A stretch of 64,000 bases of DNA, from the NCBI RefSeq assembly GCF_000424065.1, contig NZ_AUJE01000016.1:22399-86398 (forward strand). Direction: 5' to 3'. The translations under genes and the position numbers were made by a program. Positions 9,548 to 17,616 of this stretch are shown in pieces (within the stretch, counting starts at the first letter, position 1; every line of letters begins with the position of its first letter). The stretch comes from Selenomonas ruminantium subsp. ruminantium ATCC 12561. Lineage in GTDB: Bacteria > Bacillota > Negativicutes > Selenomonadales > Selenomonadaceae. The notes beneath the pieces were generated by a model that saw only the letters and a list, made by a program, of their open reading frames with translations, did no database searches and was not told the DNA's origin.

Positions 9548-9585
9548 TTGAAGATATAAGATACATCTTCGAGCACATTATAACA
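9548..9585 (-). promoter_or_regulatory. Extended -10 promoter and leader hairpin of the DUF1883-AbiGi unit
   Basis: On the minus strand an extended -10, TGTTATAAT, lies at 9585-9577 with no strong -35. The predicted leader of about 90 nt contains a short inverted repeat (CTTGAAGAT ... ATCTTCGAG on the plus strand, about 9548-9574) that could form a stem right after the start site. Nothing else is seen between 9483 and the IS end at 9653. Confidence 0.5.
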
Positions 9586-9647
9586 AAAATCCACTAGAAT
9601 TCTGATGCTTTCTCTTTCATAGCCAAATTACCTTTGCAATTTCATAC

Positions 9648-9653
9648 AAATAA
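9648..9653. repeat. Target-site duplication, left copy (AAATAA)
   Basis: AAATAA directly abuts the left end of the IS element and is repeated directly after its right end (11429-11434). A 6-bp duplication fits the IS1634 family. Confidence 0.8.
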
Positions 9654-9728
9654 CCTAAAATCCCGCGGAAAATTTAACCTACGGGCATAATTCATTAAAT
9701 TTTCTTGAAATATAAGGGTTCGTGCCCG

Positions 9729-9787
9729 TTGCGCTCCTCCTTTTTGTAGGTTAAAATATAATTAACCTACAAAAAGGAGGAGCGCAA
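9729..9787 (+). promoter_or_regulatory. Perfect 26-bp hairpin sequestering the transposase ribosome binding site
   Basis: 9729-9754 is the exact reverse complement of 9762-9787, with a 7-nt loop at 9755-9761. The right arm contains AAAAAGGAGGAGCGC, the ribosome binding site of the transposase start at 9790. Any transcript entering from outside the IS would fold the site into this stem. A transcript starting inside the stem or loop would leave it free. This is the logic known for protection against read-through expression in IS10 and IS50. A second inverted repeat (ACGGGCA at 9681-9687 with TGCCCGT at 9723-9729) lies just before it. Confidence 0.8.
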
Positions 9788-9789
9788 AC

Positions 9790-11409
9790 ATGGCATGCAT
9801 TTCACGTCAAAACGTCGGCAAGTACACCTATCTATATGAATCCGTGTCTTTCCGTGACCAGAATGGTCGTCCACGCAACAAAAAGGTTTCCATTGGTAAG
9901 ATAGATCCTGTCACAGGCATGCCTGTCTTCAAGAAAGAATACCTTGAGCGTATGGCTGCTGCTGGAACGCCAATTGAGCAAGAAGCACCCTCCATTCCAC
10001 GAGAATCCTTAGAGATAGCAAGGAATATCCTGGCTTCCAATAAACGTTACGGCAGTATGTGCCTTTTTTTGAAACTGGCAAACAGCATTAACCTGTTACC
10101 GCTGTTGCAGAATGCTTTCTCTGTGCAGTTTCGTGAGATTTTCACGCTGGCCTGCTTCCTGATTGAGTCACAGGAGCCTTTGCTTTACTGTGAGGAATGG
10201 CTGTCGCAGACGGAATCCATGCCTTTGCTGAATTCCACACTGTCATCCCAACGGATTAGCGAACTCTTTACCGCCATGACTGAAAATCAGCGGGATGAGT
10301 TCTACAGTTCCTGGATTGAGCAAGCTCAAGAAAATGAGTACATCGCATTGGATATCACTTCCATATCGTCGTATTCGCAGTTGTTGGAATCCAGCGAGTG
10401 GGGTTACAACCGCGACCATGAGGACTTACCGCAGATTAATTTGTGCATGTTGTTTGGTGAGGGCTCACGGCTTCCAATCTACCAGACCAGCTATCGTGGC
10501 AGTCTGAAAGATGTCACAACACTTCGGACTACCCTGGAAGAAGTCACTTCCCTGGTTCCTGGATGTGCCATCCGCATTGTCATGGATAAGGGATTTTACA
10601 GTCGTAAGAACATCGATGAGATGTTGAATCCGGACAGGCCTGTTCATTTCCTGGTTTCAGTGCCATTTACCTGTGCCTTTGCCAAGAAGCAGGTTGAGAG
10701 TGTACAAAAAGATATTCATGACTTAGACTATACAATTCCAACGCCGGATGGCGGCATTCAAGGGATCCACAAAGTCCGTACCTGGCATACAGACAAGCGC
10801 AATGCCAAGCTACATGTGCACATCTACTTGAATTCCGTAAGACAGGTTACGGAGCGGACCAAGCTCTACACCTATATAACGGAGCTAAAGCGGGAAGCAT
10901 TGAAAAATCCAGATAATCCGCAATATGCTGCTGAATTCAAGAAGTATCTCATCATCCGGAACTCTTCCAAATCATCCGAAGGGCTGACTGTCAATGTCCG
11001 GAAAGATGTAATTGCGAAGAAGATGCAGACTTGCGGGTGGATGGTCTTACTAAGTGACAGCGTGGACAACGCAGAAGAAGCCTTGACCATTTACAGAGCA
11101 AAAGATGTTGTCGAGAAAAGCTTCTCCCGACTGAAGAACACACTAGATTTAAATCGTCTGCGTGTCCATAACGATGAGCGAATGGAAAACAAGCTGTTCA
11201 TCAGCTTTATTGCCTTGCTGCTCATCAGTGAGCTTCACCAGCGGATGCTGCGTGGCGGTCTTTACAAGACCTACACCATGCATGAACTGCTCTTGAAGGT
11301 ACGCAAGCTCCGCGTAGCCCGGTTGAATGGTAAGCGTATCGTTCAGCCAATTAGCAAGGAACAACATGAGATATTCAAGGCCTTAGGATTTGAGGATCCC
11401 GTAGGTTAA
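9790..11409 (+). CDS. IS1634-family (IS4 superfamily) DDE transposase
   Basis: A 539-residue transposase, full length for the family. The N-terminus carries the VGKYTYLYESVSFRDQNGRPR segment typical of IS1634-like enzymes. Likely catalytic residues are Asp in ALDITSISSYS near residue 198, Asp in IVMDKGFYSRKNID near 264, and Glu in AKDVVEKSFSRLKN near 441, the YREK-type block of IS4 relatives. The start ATG follows AGGAGG, which is buried in a long hairpin. No frameshift or stop is seen, so the element may still be active. Confidence 0.9.
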   Translation: MACISRQNVGKYTYLYESVSFRDQNGRPRNKKVSIGKIDPVTGMPVFKKEYLERMAAAGTPIEQEAPSIPRESLEIARNILASNKRYGSMCLFLKLANSINLLPLLQNAFSVQFREIFTLACFLIESQEPLLYCEEWLSQTESMPLLNSTLSSQRISELFTAMTENQRDEFYSSWIEQAQENEYIALDITSISSYSQLLESSEWGYNRDHEDLPQINLCMLFGEGSRLPIYQTSYRGSLKDVTTLRTTLEEVTSLVPGCAIRIVMDKGFYSRKNIDEMLNPDRPVHFLVSVPFTCAFAKKQVESVQKDIHDLDYTIPTPDGGIQGIHKVRTWHTDKRNAKLHVHIYLNSVRQVTERTKLYTYITELKREALKNPDNPQYAAEFKKYLIIRNSSKSSEGLTVNVRKDVIAKKMQTCGWMVLLSDSVDNAEEALTIYRAKDVVEKSFSRLKNTLDLNRLRVHNDERMENKLFISFIALLLISELHQRMLRGGLYKTYTMHELLLKVRKLRVARLNGKRIVQPISKEQHEIFKALGFEDPVG

Positions 11410-11435
11410 AAAATCTCGGGATTTTAGGAAATAAA

Positions 11436-12098
11436 TCACTCAAAAAAGATAAATCCATAATCCCCTGTATATCCCCACTCTTTATACAGCCATTCCCATT
11501 CATCCACAGCATAGTAGCTGGCACAAGTCAGTTGCCAATAAAGCAGATTCATTTCTTCCTTATCATTACGGTATGACTCCACCATAATGTAGCTATCTTT
11601 TTTACTAACACGCTCTATTTCCTGCACTGCTTTTTTCAAATCATATACTTTTAAGTTATGCAGCGTTGCCAGTGATATTACTAAATCAAACGAACTATCC
11701 TCAAATGGAAGATTTTGTGCTTCACCATACTGTAGTTGGTCACGCACTTCTTCTTTGGCATGTTCCAAGGCATAATGAGAAATATCTATCCCCTTTACGC
11801 TTATTCCTGGTACCACCTGGGTAAATTCATATAATAGATGCGCCATACCACAGCCCACATCTAAAATACAACTACCTGCTGTCAGGTTATATTGTTTTAC
11901 CATTTTCTCGGCTACACTTCGCCAACGACCATCATAGCGATAGCCTCCGTAGCCGTATTTTCTATCTCCGTCCCAATAGTCATAGCCATATTGTTTGGCA
12001 ACAATGGCACATTCCGCCTTATCAGCACTATTGACTCGACCGATATAATCTCGTTTTGTTGCTTTATGCAAATCCGATATAAAATCTATATATGCCAT
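11436..12098 (-). CDS. Class I SAM-dependent methyltransferase
   Basis: A 220-residue methyltransferase with motif I ILDVGCGMAHLLYEF (around 100-114) and the post-I acidic end VKGIDIS. LVISLATLHNLKVYDL is the motif IV region and ESYRNDKEEMNLLYW follows. The N-terminal DYIGRVNSADKAECA segment is unlike small-molecule UbiE enzymes. It closes a tight operon (4 bp from the transketolase gene upstream) that appears to make a modified sugar, so it probably methylates the sugar or its glycoside; this is inferred from position. Its 3' end lies 8 bp from the IS right end. Confidence 0.8.
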   Translation of the reverse strand: MAYIDFISDLHKATKRDYIGRVNSADKAECAIVAKQYGYDYWDGDRKYGYGGYRYDGRWRSVAEKMVKQYNLTAGSCILDVGCGMAHLLYEFTQVVPGISVKGIDISHYALEHAKEEVRDQLQYGEAQNLPFEDSSFDLVISLATLHNLKVYDLKKAVQEIERVSKKDSYIMVESYRNDKEEMNLLYWQLTCASYYAVDEWEWLYKEWGYTGDYGFIFFE

Positions 12099-12102
12099 AA
12101 AA

Positions 12103-13029
12103 TCAACATCCTTTTTGAAAAAGAACTTTGCTCACTTCTGCAACAATCTGCTCAATGCCAATCCCATTTAACGTCTTCACTTCACCATAGCTGCCATACC
12201 CCTCTGAAAATCCTTTTAATCCCAACCTTTGAAATTTAGCCGGCTTTCCGTATTCGGCAATCACTTCTGCTACAGCACTGCCTAAGCCACCGATAATGCT
12301 ATGGTCTTCCACTGTCAAAATTGCACCGGTTTCTTCGACTGCATTTTTTATGATTTCCTGGTCAATTGGCTTGATAGTATGGATATTAATAACTCTTGCC
12401 TGAATTCCCTGTGTTGCAAGCTTTTCTGCTGCTTCCAGCACATCATACAAAATACTGCCCGTACCGATCAGTGTTATATCTGTTCCTTCTCTTAGGACTA
12501 CACCTTTCCCAATGGTAAACGTGTAGTCTTTGTTATAAATTTCCGGTTCTCGATTTGTTCCCAATCGCAAGTATACCGGACCTTGATGTTTATAAACTGC
12601 TAAAGTCGCTTTTTTTACTTCCATTGGACTTGCAGGACATACCAAGGTGAGATTAGGCATTGCACGCAGACCGCCCATATCTTCTGTTGCATGATGTGTT
12701 GGACCTAATGCACTGTATACCTCACCTGCTCCAGTGCCGACAATTTTCACATTTTGTTTCTGCAGGCAAATATCATTACGAATAAATTCGAAGGCTCGAT
12801 AAGCTAAAAATGCTCCTATCGTATAGGCAAAAGGTATCTTTCCACAGGAAGCCATGCCAGCTGCCATCCCCAGCATATTGGCTTCAGAAATTCCCATATT
12901 CAGATATTGCTGGGAAAAATCCTGACGATATTTATCATATACGATTGCACCATTATCTGAAATCAATGCATATACGCGCTTATCCTTTTTAGCTAGTTCA
13001 TATAATGTATCCAGATACGCTGTCCTCAT
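12103..13029 (-). CDS. Transketolase, C-terminal half (split enzyme)
   Basis: A 308-residue protein equal to the pyrimidine-binding and C-terminal domains of transketolase: FIRNDICLQKQNVKIVGTGAGEVYSALGPTHHATEDMG (in parts), then RLGTNREPEIYN and TVEDHSIIGGLGSAVAEV. Split transketolases act as a heterodimer with the N-terminal half, encoded 2 bp upstream. They move two-carbon ketol units between sugar phosphates, for example to make sedoheptulose 7-phosphate. With GmhA and a heptose-type kinase in the same operon, it may supply or redirect C7 sugar phosphate locally. A housekeeping transketolase elsewhere is expected but not visible. Confidence 0.88.
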   Translation of the reverse strand: MRTAYLDTLYELAKKDKRVYALISDNGAIVYDKYRQDFSQQYLNMGISEANMLGMAAGMASCGKIPFAYTIGAFLAYRAFEFIRNDICLQKQNVKIVGTGAGEVYSALGPTHHATEDMGGLRAMPNLTLVCPASPMEVKKATLAVYKHQGPVYLRLGTNREPEIYNKDYTFTIGKGVVLREGTDITLIGTGSILYDVLEAAEKLATQGIQARVINIHTIKPIDQEIIKNAVEETGAILTVEDHSIIGGLGSAVAEVIAEYGKPAKFQRLGLKGFSEGYGSYGEVKTLNGIGIEQIVAEVSKVLFQKGC

Positions 13030-13031
13030 AC

Positions 13032-13862
13032 TTATGCCTCACTTTGTTGCAAATCATCATCAACTAGTCCCAGTTCTTTCATAAGAATTGGCAGCTCCTG
13101 TTCATTAGGCATGCGGTAATGCCAAAGTGGCATGCCTTCCATAAAAGATACACCCTTGCCTTTGATGGTATGTGCAACCACCAAAGTAGGCTTTCCTTTT
13201 TTTCGTGCCAATAGTGCATTTCTTATCTCGTTGTGATTATGCCCATCGATTTCCAACACATTCCAACCAAATGCTTTCCATTTTTCTCCTAATGGCTGCA
13301 TACGAACAATATTCTCCAATTTATCCATTGCCTGCAACTTGTTGTGGTCAATAATCACAGTTAGGTTATCCAATTCCAGTGTAGTTGCTGAAAGCGCCCC
13401 CTCCCAAATAGAACCTTCCTGACATTCTCCATCTCCCAAAACAACATAAGTATGAGCTGATTTTTCATCCACTTTATTCGCATAAGCGATACCTATCGCA
13501 AAGGACAAACCATGTCCCAAAGCACCAGTGGATGCTTCCACGCCTGGAATATCATACAATTTCGGGTGTCCACCAAATTTTGACCCCGGTTTCCCCACAT
13601 GCCAAAGTTCTTCTTCCGGAAAATAGCCCGCCATAGCTAGTGCTGCATATAAAGCATAGCAGGCATGCCCTTTACTCATTATAAAACGATCACGCTCTGC
13701 CCAGTCTGGTCTCTGTGCATCATATTTCATTACATCGCCAAAATATAAGACACTTAGAATATCTGTAACAGAAAATGCTGCCCCCAAATGTCCACCGCCG
13801 GCATGATATGCTATTTGGAACTCTTTTTTACGCATTTCTTTAGCTTGCTTTTCTGTATACAT
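13032..13862 (-). CDS. Transketolase, N-terminal half (split enzyme)
   Basis: A 276-residue protein matching the thiamine-diphosphate-binding half of transketolase. It has GGGHLGAAFSVTDIL near residue 22, SKGHACYALYAAL near 63, and the TPP/Mg signature GDGECQEGSIWEGA starting at 143 followed by NLTVIIDHN. It needs the C-terminal half encoded just downstream. The pair is embedded between two radical SAM genes and a methyltransferase, which is unlike a pentose-phosphate housekeeping setting and points to a dedicated role in sugar synthesis. Confidence 0.9.
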   Translation of the reverse strand: MYTEKQAKEMRKKEFQIAYHAGGGHLGAAFSVTDILSVLYFGDVMKYDAQRPDWAERDRFIMSKGHACYALYAALAMAGYFPEEELWHVGKPGSKFGGHPKLYDIPGVEASTGALGHGLSFAIGIAYANKVDEKSAHTYVVLGDGECQEGSIWEGALSATTLELDNLTVIIDHNKLQAMDKLENIVRMQPLGEKWKAFGWNVLEIDGHNHNEIRNALLARKKGKPTLVVAHTIKGKGVSFMEGMPLWHYRMPNEQELPILMKELGLVDDDLQQSEA

Positions 13863-13880
13863 GCTTTGTCCCTTCTCTGC

Positions 13881-14963
13881 TTACAAAAAATTTACATGAG
13901 CTCTATCCATGGAAAAGAACTGATTCAACAGGATATTTCGATCATCATAGACACAATGTTCCCGACAAATATTATGTGCATTAAACTGCCTAAATTTTTG
14001 TGTTGTTTCTCTTGAATACCACAAATCCTTGAACCGCTGCTTTCCTAAGTCACCAATACAACCATTGGAAAGATAAGCTTTATCGTGACAATAGTAAACC
14101 TTTGCATTTGCAGCGATAACACATACCATTTCCTTGATATAGCATTGTGTATAAGCACGATCAAAAATCATGGTTCCGTTTTTTACGCGCTGAAAGTCGC
14201 TTGTATACAAATCAACAATGCGAAAATGTTCATCATCAAGCTCTGCCTTTGCTTTTCGTAAATCTTCCATGACGCGTTCTTTGAACGGTTCATGATATTT
14301 TTCTGTTTCATTGCTGAACAACGGGGCAAATTTTATATGATTAGCTCCTAGAGATTTCATAAGTTCAGCCATCTCTCTTACATAGGAGAAATTTTCTTTT
14401 CCAACCACAAAATTTATGCCCAGTTCACAGTTATTATCTTTTTGCTTGGCAAAAGCCTCAATCTTGTTACATAATTTATCAAACGTACCTGCTGGCACAC
14501 CACGCAATCGGGAATAAAGTGCATCCCTGCTGGCATCTACCGAAAGCCGCACCCATTTTGCATGGGATAAAAGCTCTGCATTTTGCCCTTGCAACAGCGT
14601 TCCATTCGTAATGATGGACAAATCAATGCCTGCATCCAAAATCTTTTGCATCGTCTCAGCAATGTATGGATATGCTAATGGTTCTCCCCCACCACTAAAC
14701 GTAACAGCGCGAACGCCCATCTCCTGCATATCTTTACATATTTCCAACATCTTATCGTGTGGAATGTAATCTGCAGGATTATATTCATCCAGCGTGAGAT
14801 AAGGATTTTTATAATGACAGTAATAACAATTCTGATTACATACATTAGTAGGCTTAATTCGGATGTATATAGGCGCTACGCGTTCTCCCTTTTCAATTTT
14901 TTTCAGTAATTCTGCATGATGAAATATTTTCAAATTGCTATAAGGCGATGCCTTGATATCCAT
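13881..14963 (-). CDS. Radical SAM/SPASM protein with HVNFL tail
   Basis: About 360 residues from the second in-frame ATG, chosen because GAGGAG sits 8 nt before it but only 2 nt before the first ATG. The radical SAM motif CNQNCYYC is near residue 42 and is followed by FSGGGEPL. The C-terminal SPASM-like part has cysteines in QCYIKEMVC, VYYCHDKAYLSNGC and ICREHC, enough to bind auxiliary clusters. The last residues, RAHVNFL, nearly match those of the neighbouring radical SAM protein. The substrate is unknown; sugar or lipid-linked sugar modification is inferred from the operon. Confidence 0.85.
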   Translation of the reverse strand: MDIKASPYSNLKIFHHAELLKKIEKGERVAPIYIRIKPTNVCNQNCYYCHYKNPYLTLDEYNPADYIPHDKMLEICKDMQEMGVRAVTFSGGGEPLAYPYIAETMQKILDAGIDLSIITNGTLLQGQNAELLSHAKWVRLSVDASRDALYSRLRGVPAGTFDKLCNKIEAFAKQKDNNCELGINFVVGKENFSYVREMAELMKSLGANHIKFAPLFSNETEKYHEPFKERVMEDLRKAKAELDDEHFRIVDLYTSDFQRVKNGTMIFDRAYTQCYIKEMVCVIAANAKVYYCHDKAYLSNGCIGDLGKQRFKDLWYSRETTQKFRQFNAHNICREHCVYDDRNILLNQFFSMDRAHVNFL

Positions 14964-14975
14964 ATCCATTGCTCC

Positions 14976-16034
14976 TCAGATAAAATTTACATGTGCGCCA
15001 GGATTCTTCAACACATGCAGGTATTTGTTGATTTCGTCTAATCGACAGTTTTTCCGGCAATGCGCATGAATGAACTTACAGTCAAAAGCAGCTCTTATCT
15101 TCTTTGCCCGTTCCGACTCCCATATCTCAGGAAAAGTCTGCTCATGAATATTGCCATAAATAAAATCGTCCTGCCCCATGAATACAATACAGGGGAATAA
15201 ATTCCCTGCTGCATCCATATAGGTCATAAAGTTCAAGCCTTCGCAATCGGAATAGGGCTTTTCCATATTCAGATTGTCAATTGATTGGGAACGGAAATAG
15301 ATTTTGAAATTTTCTGTTTCATATTCTTTTACTTCCCGTCCAATTTCCTCAGCCTCAGAGTAATCCACGGTGATTTTAGCCTTGCTGGAAGGGTGTTGGG
15401 AAAAAGGTTTTACCGTAAAGTAGTCAAAGCCCATTTCCCTCACCATCCGGGCAAGCTGTACGATTTCGGATTTATTTTCCGGCAGCAGCAATAACTGCGC
15501 CCCCAAAGTTGTGGACAATTTTTGCTGCCGCTTAACCATAGCCACATCTGCCATATTTTGTAAAGCACGTTTTAAGTCGCCTTTTCTGCACTGATGAATT
15601 TTTTCATAGGTTTCATCTGTTGCCCCAGCTATGCTAAATCTTATCCAGGACAAAGCTGACATACAATCCACAGCTTTTTCTTTCGTGAACAGGACACCAT
15701 TCGTAGACATAGCTGCATCAATGCCGTATTTCTTTGTTCGCTGAATGATTTCTGGCGCATCCGGATGAGTTAGCGGTTCTCCCTCTCCGGCATAAATAAT
15801 GCTTTTCAAGCCTTTTTTTCCCATAAGTTCCAAATTAGCAAGAAAAATATCTTTAGGCAAAAGCTTTGGCTTGTATTCCATATAGTCTACAGCGCAGAAA
15901 ATACAACGGTGATTGCAGGCGCCAGAAAGCCCCACTTCCATCTCTATAGGATATATCTGTTTGCCTGAAAGCCAATCAGCTACTCTCTGCGGATGATAGA
16001 GGAGTTTATGTGAATCCATACGTATATCTTCCAT
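14976..16034 (-). CDS. Radical SAM/SPASM protein with HVNFI tail
   Basis: About 352 residues from the ATG that follows GAGGAGG at proper spacing (an earlier in-frame ATG at 16052 has no such site). The motif CNHRCIFC is near residue 40 and IYAGEGEPLTHP follows. The SPASM-like tail has DCEGLNFMTYMDAAGNLFPC and HAHCRKNCRLDE. It ends GAHVNFI, the same tail as the second radical SAM protein downstream. The two genes are separated by only 12 bp. They probably act on related steps of one pathway; which bond they cut or form is not evident. Confidence 0.85.
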   Translation of the reverse strand: MEDIRMDSHKLLYHPQRVADWLSGKQIYPIEMEVGLSGACNHRCIFCAVDYMEYKPKLLPKDIFLANLELMGKKGLKSIIYAGEGEPLTHPDAPEIIQRTKKYGIDAAMSTNGVLFTKEKAVDCMSALSWIRFSIAGATDETYEKIHQCRKGDLKRALQNMADVAMVKRQQKLSTTLGAQLLLLPENKSEIVQLARMVREMGFDYFTVKPFSQHPSSKAKITVDYSEAEEIGREVKEYETENFKIYFRSQSIDNLNMEKPYSDCEGLNFMTYMDAAGNLFPCIVFMGQDDFIYGNIHEQTFPEIWESERAKKIRAAFDCKFIHAHCRKNCRLDEINKYLHVLKNPGAHVNFI

Positions 16035-16044
16035 TGCATCCTCC

Positions 16045-17577
16045 TCAAACATTCATCAATGTATTAGCATATTTCAACACATTTACTTTCTCGACAGCAT
16101 CCTTGTTCCCCACGATATTTGCTCCTAATGCTCCGGCAATATTGCCCATAAGCAGGCTTACTTCTTTAGGAACGCGCACAGCCGCATAAATACCAGCTAT
16201 CGCATAGAATGCATCACCTGCTCCCACGGTATCCTTTACCAGCAGTGTAAATGCGGGACAGGATTGGAATTCCCCGTTTTGATAGCAGCAGGCTCCATCC
16301 GAACCTCTTGTCAGCCATCCCTCTGTTCCCAGATGCTCATTCAACTTTCGCAAGGCCCTTTCCTCGTTCTCAGCCAGTTCGGGATATGCTAATCGCAATT
16401 CTCGTTCATCTAAGCTAAAAGCATCTGCATGGTGATACTTGGTGATAAGATTCATCCCATAATTTGATGAGTTTGTCTGGCAGTTCAGTACAAGAAAATT
16501 CGCCTTTTCCTGCAGTAACTCTGCCATTTCTTCATCAATAAGCCCATGACCAAAATCACAAAGAAATACCACATCATACTCAGGCAGCTTTTCTTTTAAG
16601 GCATTCATCAGCTTGATTCGAGATTCCCCAGCTAATTTTCGTCCCTTGGCTATATTATTCACAGCAAAGAGTTTCCGATACTCTTCCCGTTTAGCGTTCC
16701 GCACCAAATAACGCTGTTTTACAATTGTAGGCTGTTCCGCACTAGTAATAATCTGCAATTGCATTTGCTCCGCTAAATCTTTATGCAGCCGATCCTGTAT
16801 GGCATGTTCATTACCTATCATGGAAAGCAATGTTACATTCGGTGTAAAGCTTGCCAAATGCCTTGCTATTGCAGCAGCGCCGCCTAAATATTCCTCACTG
16901 GACTCAATACGAGCTGAATAACCCATATCCTTACTCATAAGTCCTTGAACATCACAGTAGGTATATTTATCAATGATTATTTCCCCTATAACCAAAACCT
17001 TCAAGTTCTCAACCTGTTCTGACCATTGCAGGATATCTTCCATCCCATATCTTTTCTTGAATTCCTGCATATAGGTACAAACTTCTTCTGAAAGACCTGA
17101 AAGCCCTCTATTAATCAATTTTGTCGAGCTGAAAACCTGGCCACCTGTGAAACGCAGCCTGCCTCCATGGCTCTCCACCAGTTCCCGTTCTTCCCGTATC
17201 TTTCCAGTCATATCCGCAGATTCATCTGCGTATTCACTGCCTTTGACATAAAAATCCGGTTCTACAACTTCAACAATGTCATCCACGGTATATCCTTCAG
17301 ATAGCAGCACATAATCCACACATTCTAAAGCTGCCAAAAATTTAAGCCGCATATCATCGTTAAAGTAGGGACGACCAGGCCCTTTACGAACATATTTTGC
17401 TGATGTAATGGATACGACTAGCACATCTCCCATTTTTTTTGCCTGTTCCAAATGGATGATATGTCCCGGATGTACCAAATCAAAAACGCCATGACATAGT
17501 ACAATCTTTTTATTTTCCTTTTTCAAAGCAGGGCGAATCACCGCTTGAAAATCTGCCTTGCTTACAACCTTTCCCAT
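16045..17577 (-). CDS. Bifunctional nucleotidyltransferase-PfkB kinase (HldE domains in reversed order)
   Basis: About 510 residues from the ATG after GAGGTG. The N-terminal part is a cytidylyltransferase fold with HGVFDLVHPGH (HxGH at 36-39) and later SSTKLINR. The C-terminal part is a PfkB/ribokinase-type kinase starting LVIGEIIIDKYTY and ending with the anion-hole signature DTVGAGDAF (GAGD near 442). HldE of Gram-negative bacteria has the same two activities, heptose-phosphate kinase and adenylyltransferase, but with the kinase first. Beside GmhA and an epimerase it most likely phosphorylates and activates a heptose or related sugar. Confidence 0.85.
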   Translation of the reverse strand: MGKVVSKADFQAVIRPALKKENKKIVLCHGVFDLVHPGHIIHLEQAKKMGDVLVVSITSAKYVRKGPGRPYFNDDMRLKFLAALECVDYVLLSEGYTVDDIVEVVEPDFYVKGSEYADESADMTGKIREERELVESHGGRLRFTGGQVFSSTKLINRGLSGLSEEVCTYMQEFKKRYGMEDILQWSEQVENLKVLVIGEIIIDKYTYCDVQGLMSKDMGYSARIESSEEYLGGAAAIARHLASFTPNVTLLSMIGNEHAIQDRLHKDLAEQMQLQIITSAEQPTIVKQRYLVRNAKREEYRKLFAVNNIAKGRKLAGESRIKLMNALKEKLPEYDVVFLCDFGHGLIDEEMAELLQEKANFLVLNCQTNSSNYGMNLITKYHHADAFSLDERELRLAYPELAENEERALRKLNEHLGTEGWLTRGSDGACCYQNGEFQSCPAFTLLVKDTVGAGDAFYAIAGIYAAVRVPKEVSLLMGNIAGALGANIVGNKDAVEKVNVLKYANTLMNV

Positions 17578-17616
17578 GAAACCACACCTCAATATCAGCA
17601 AAATGTCCGTTATCAC

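Larger units (their letters stand above)
9654..11428 (+). mobile_element. IS1634-type insertion sequence, 1775 bp, intact
   Basis: The element is bounded by imperfect inverted repeats of about 34 bp, 9654-9687 and 11395-11428. Both begin CCTAAAATCCCG when read inward and share TTAACCTACGGG near their inner end. It is flanked by AAATAA on both sides. It carries one full transposase gene on the plus strand, against the direction of the neighbouring genes. The insertion lies between the end of a methyltransferase gene (11436) and the promoter of the DUF1883 unit, so it breaks no reading frame. Confidence 0.9.

Noticed and set aside
9729..9787. Hairpin before the transposase as a terminator
   Set aside because: No T-run follows the right arm. 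The arm contains the ribosome binding site and ends 3 bp before the ATG.
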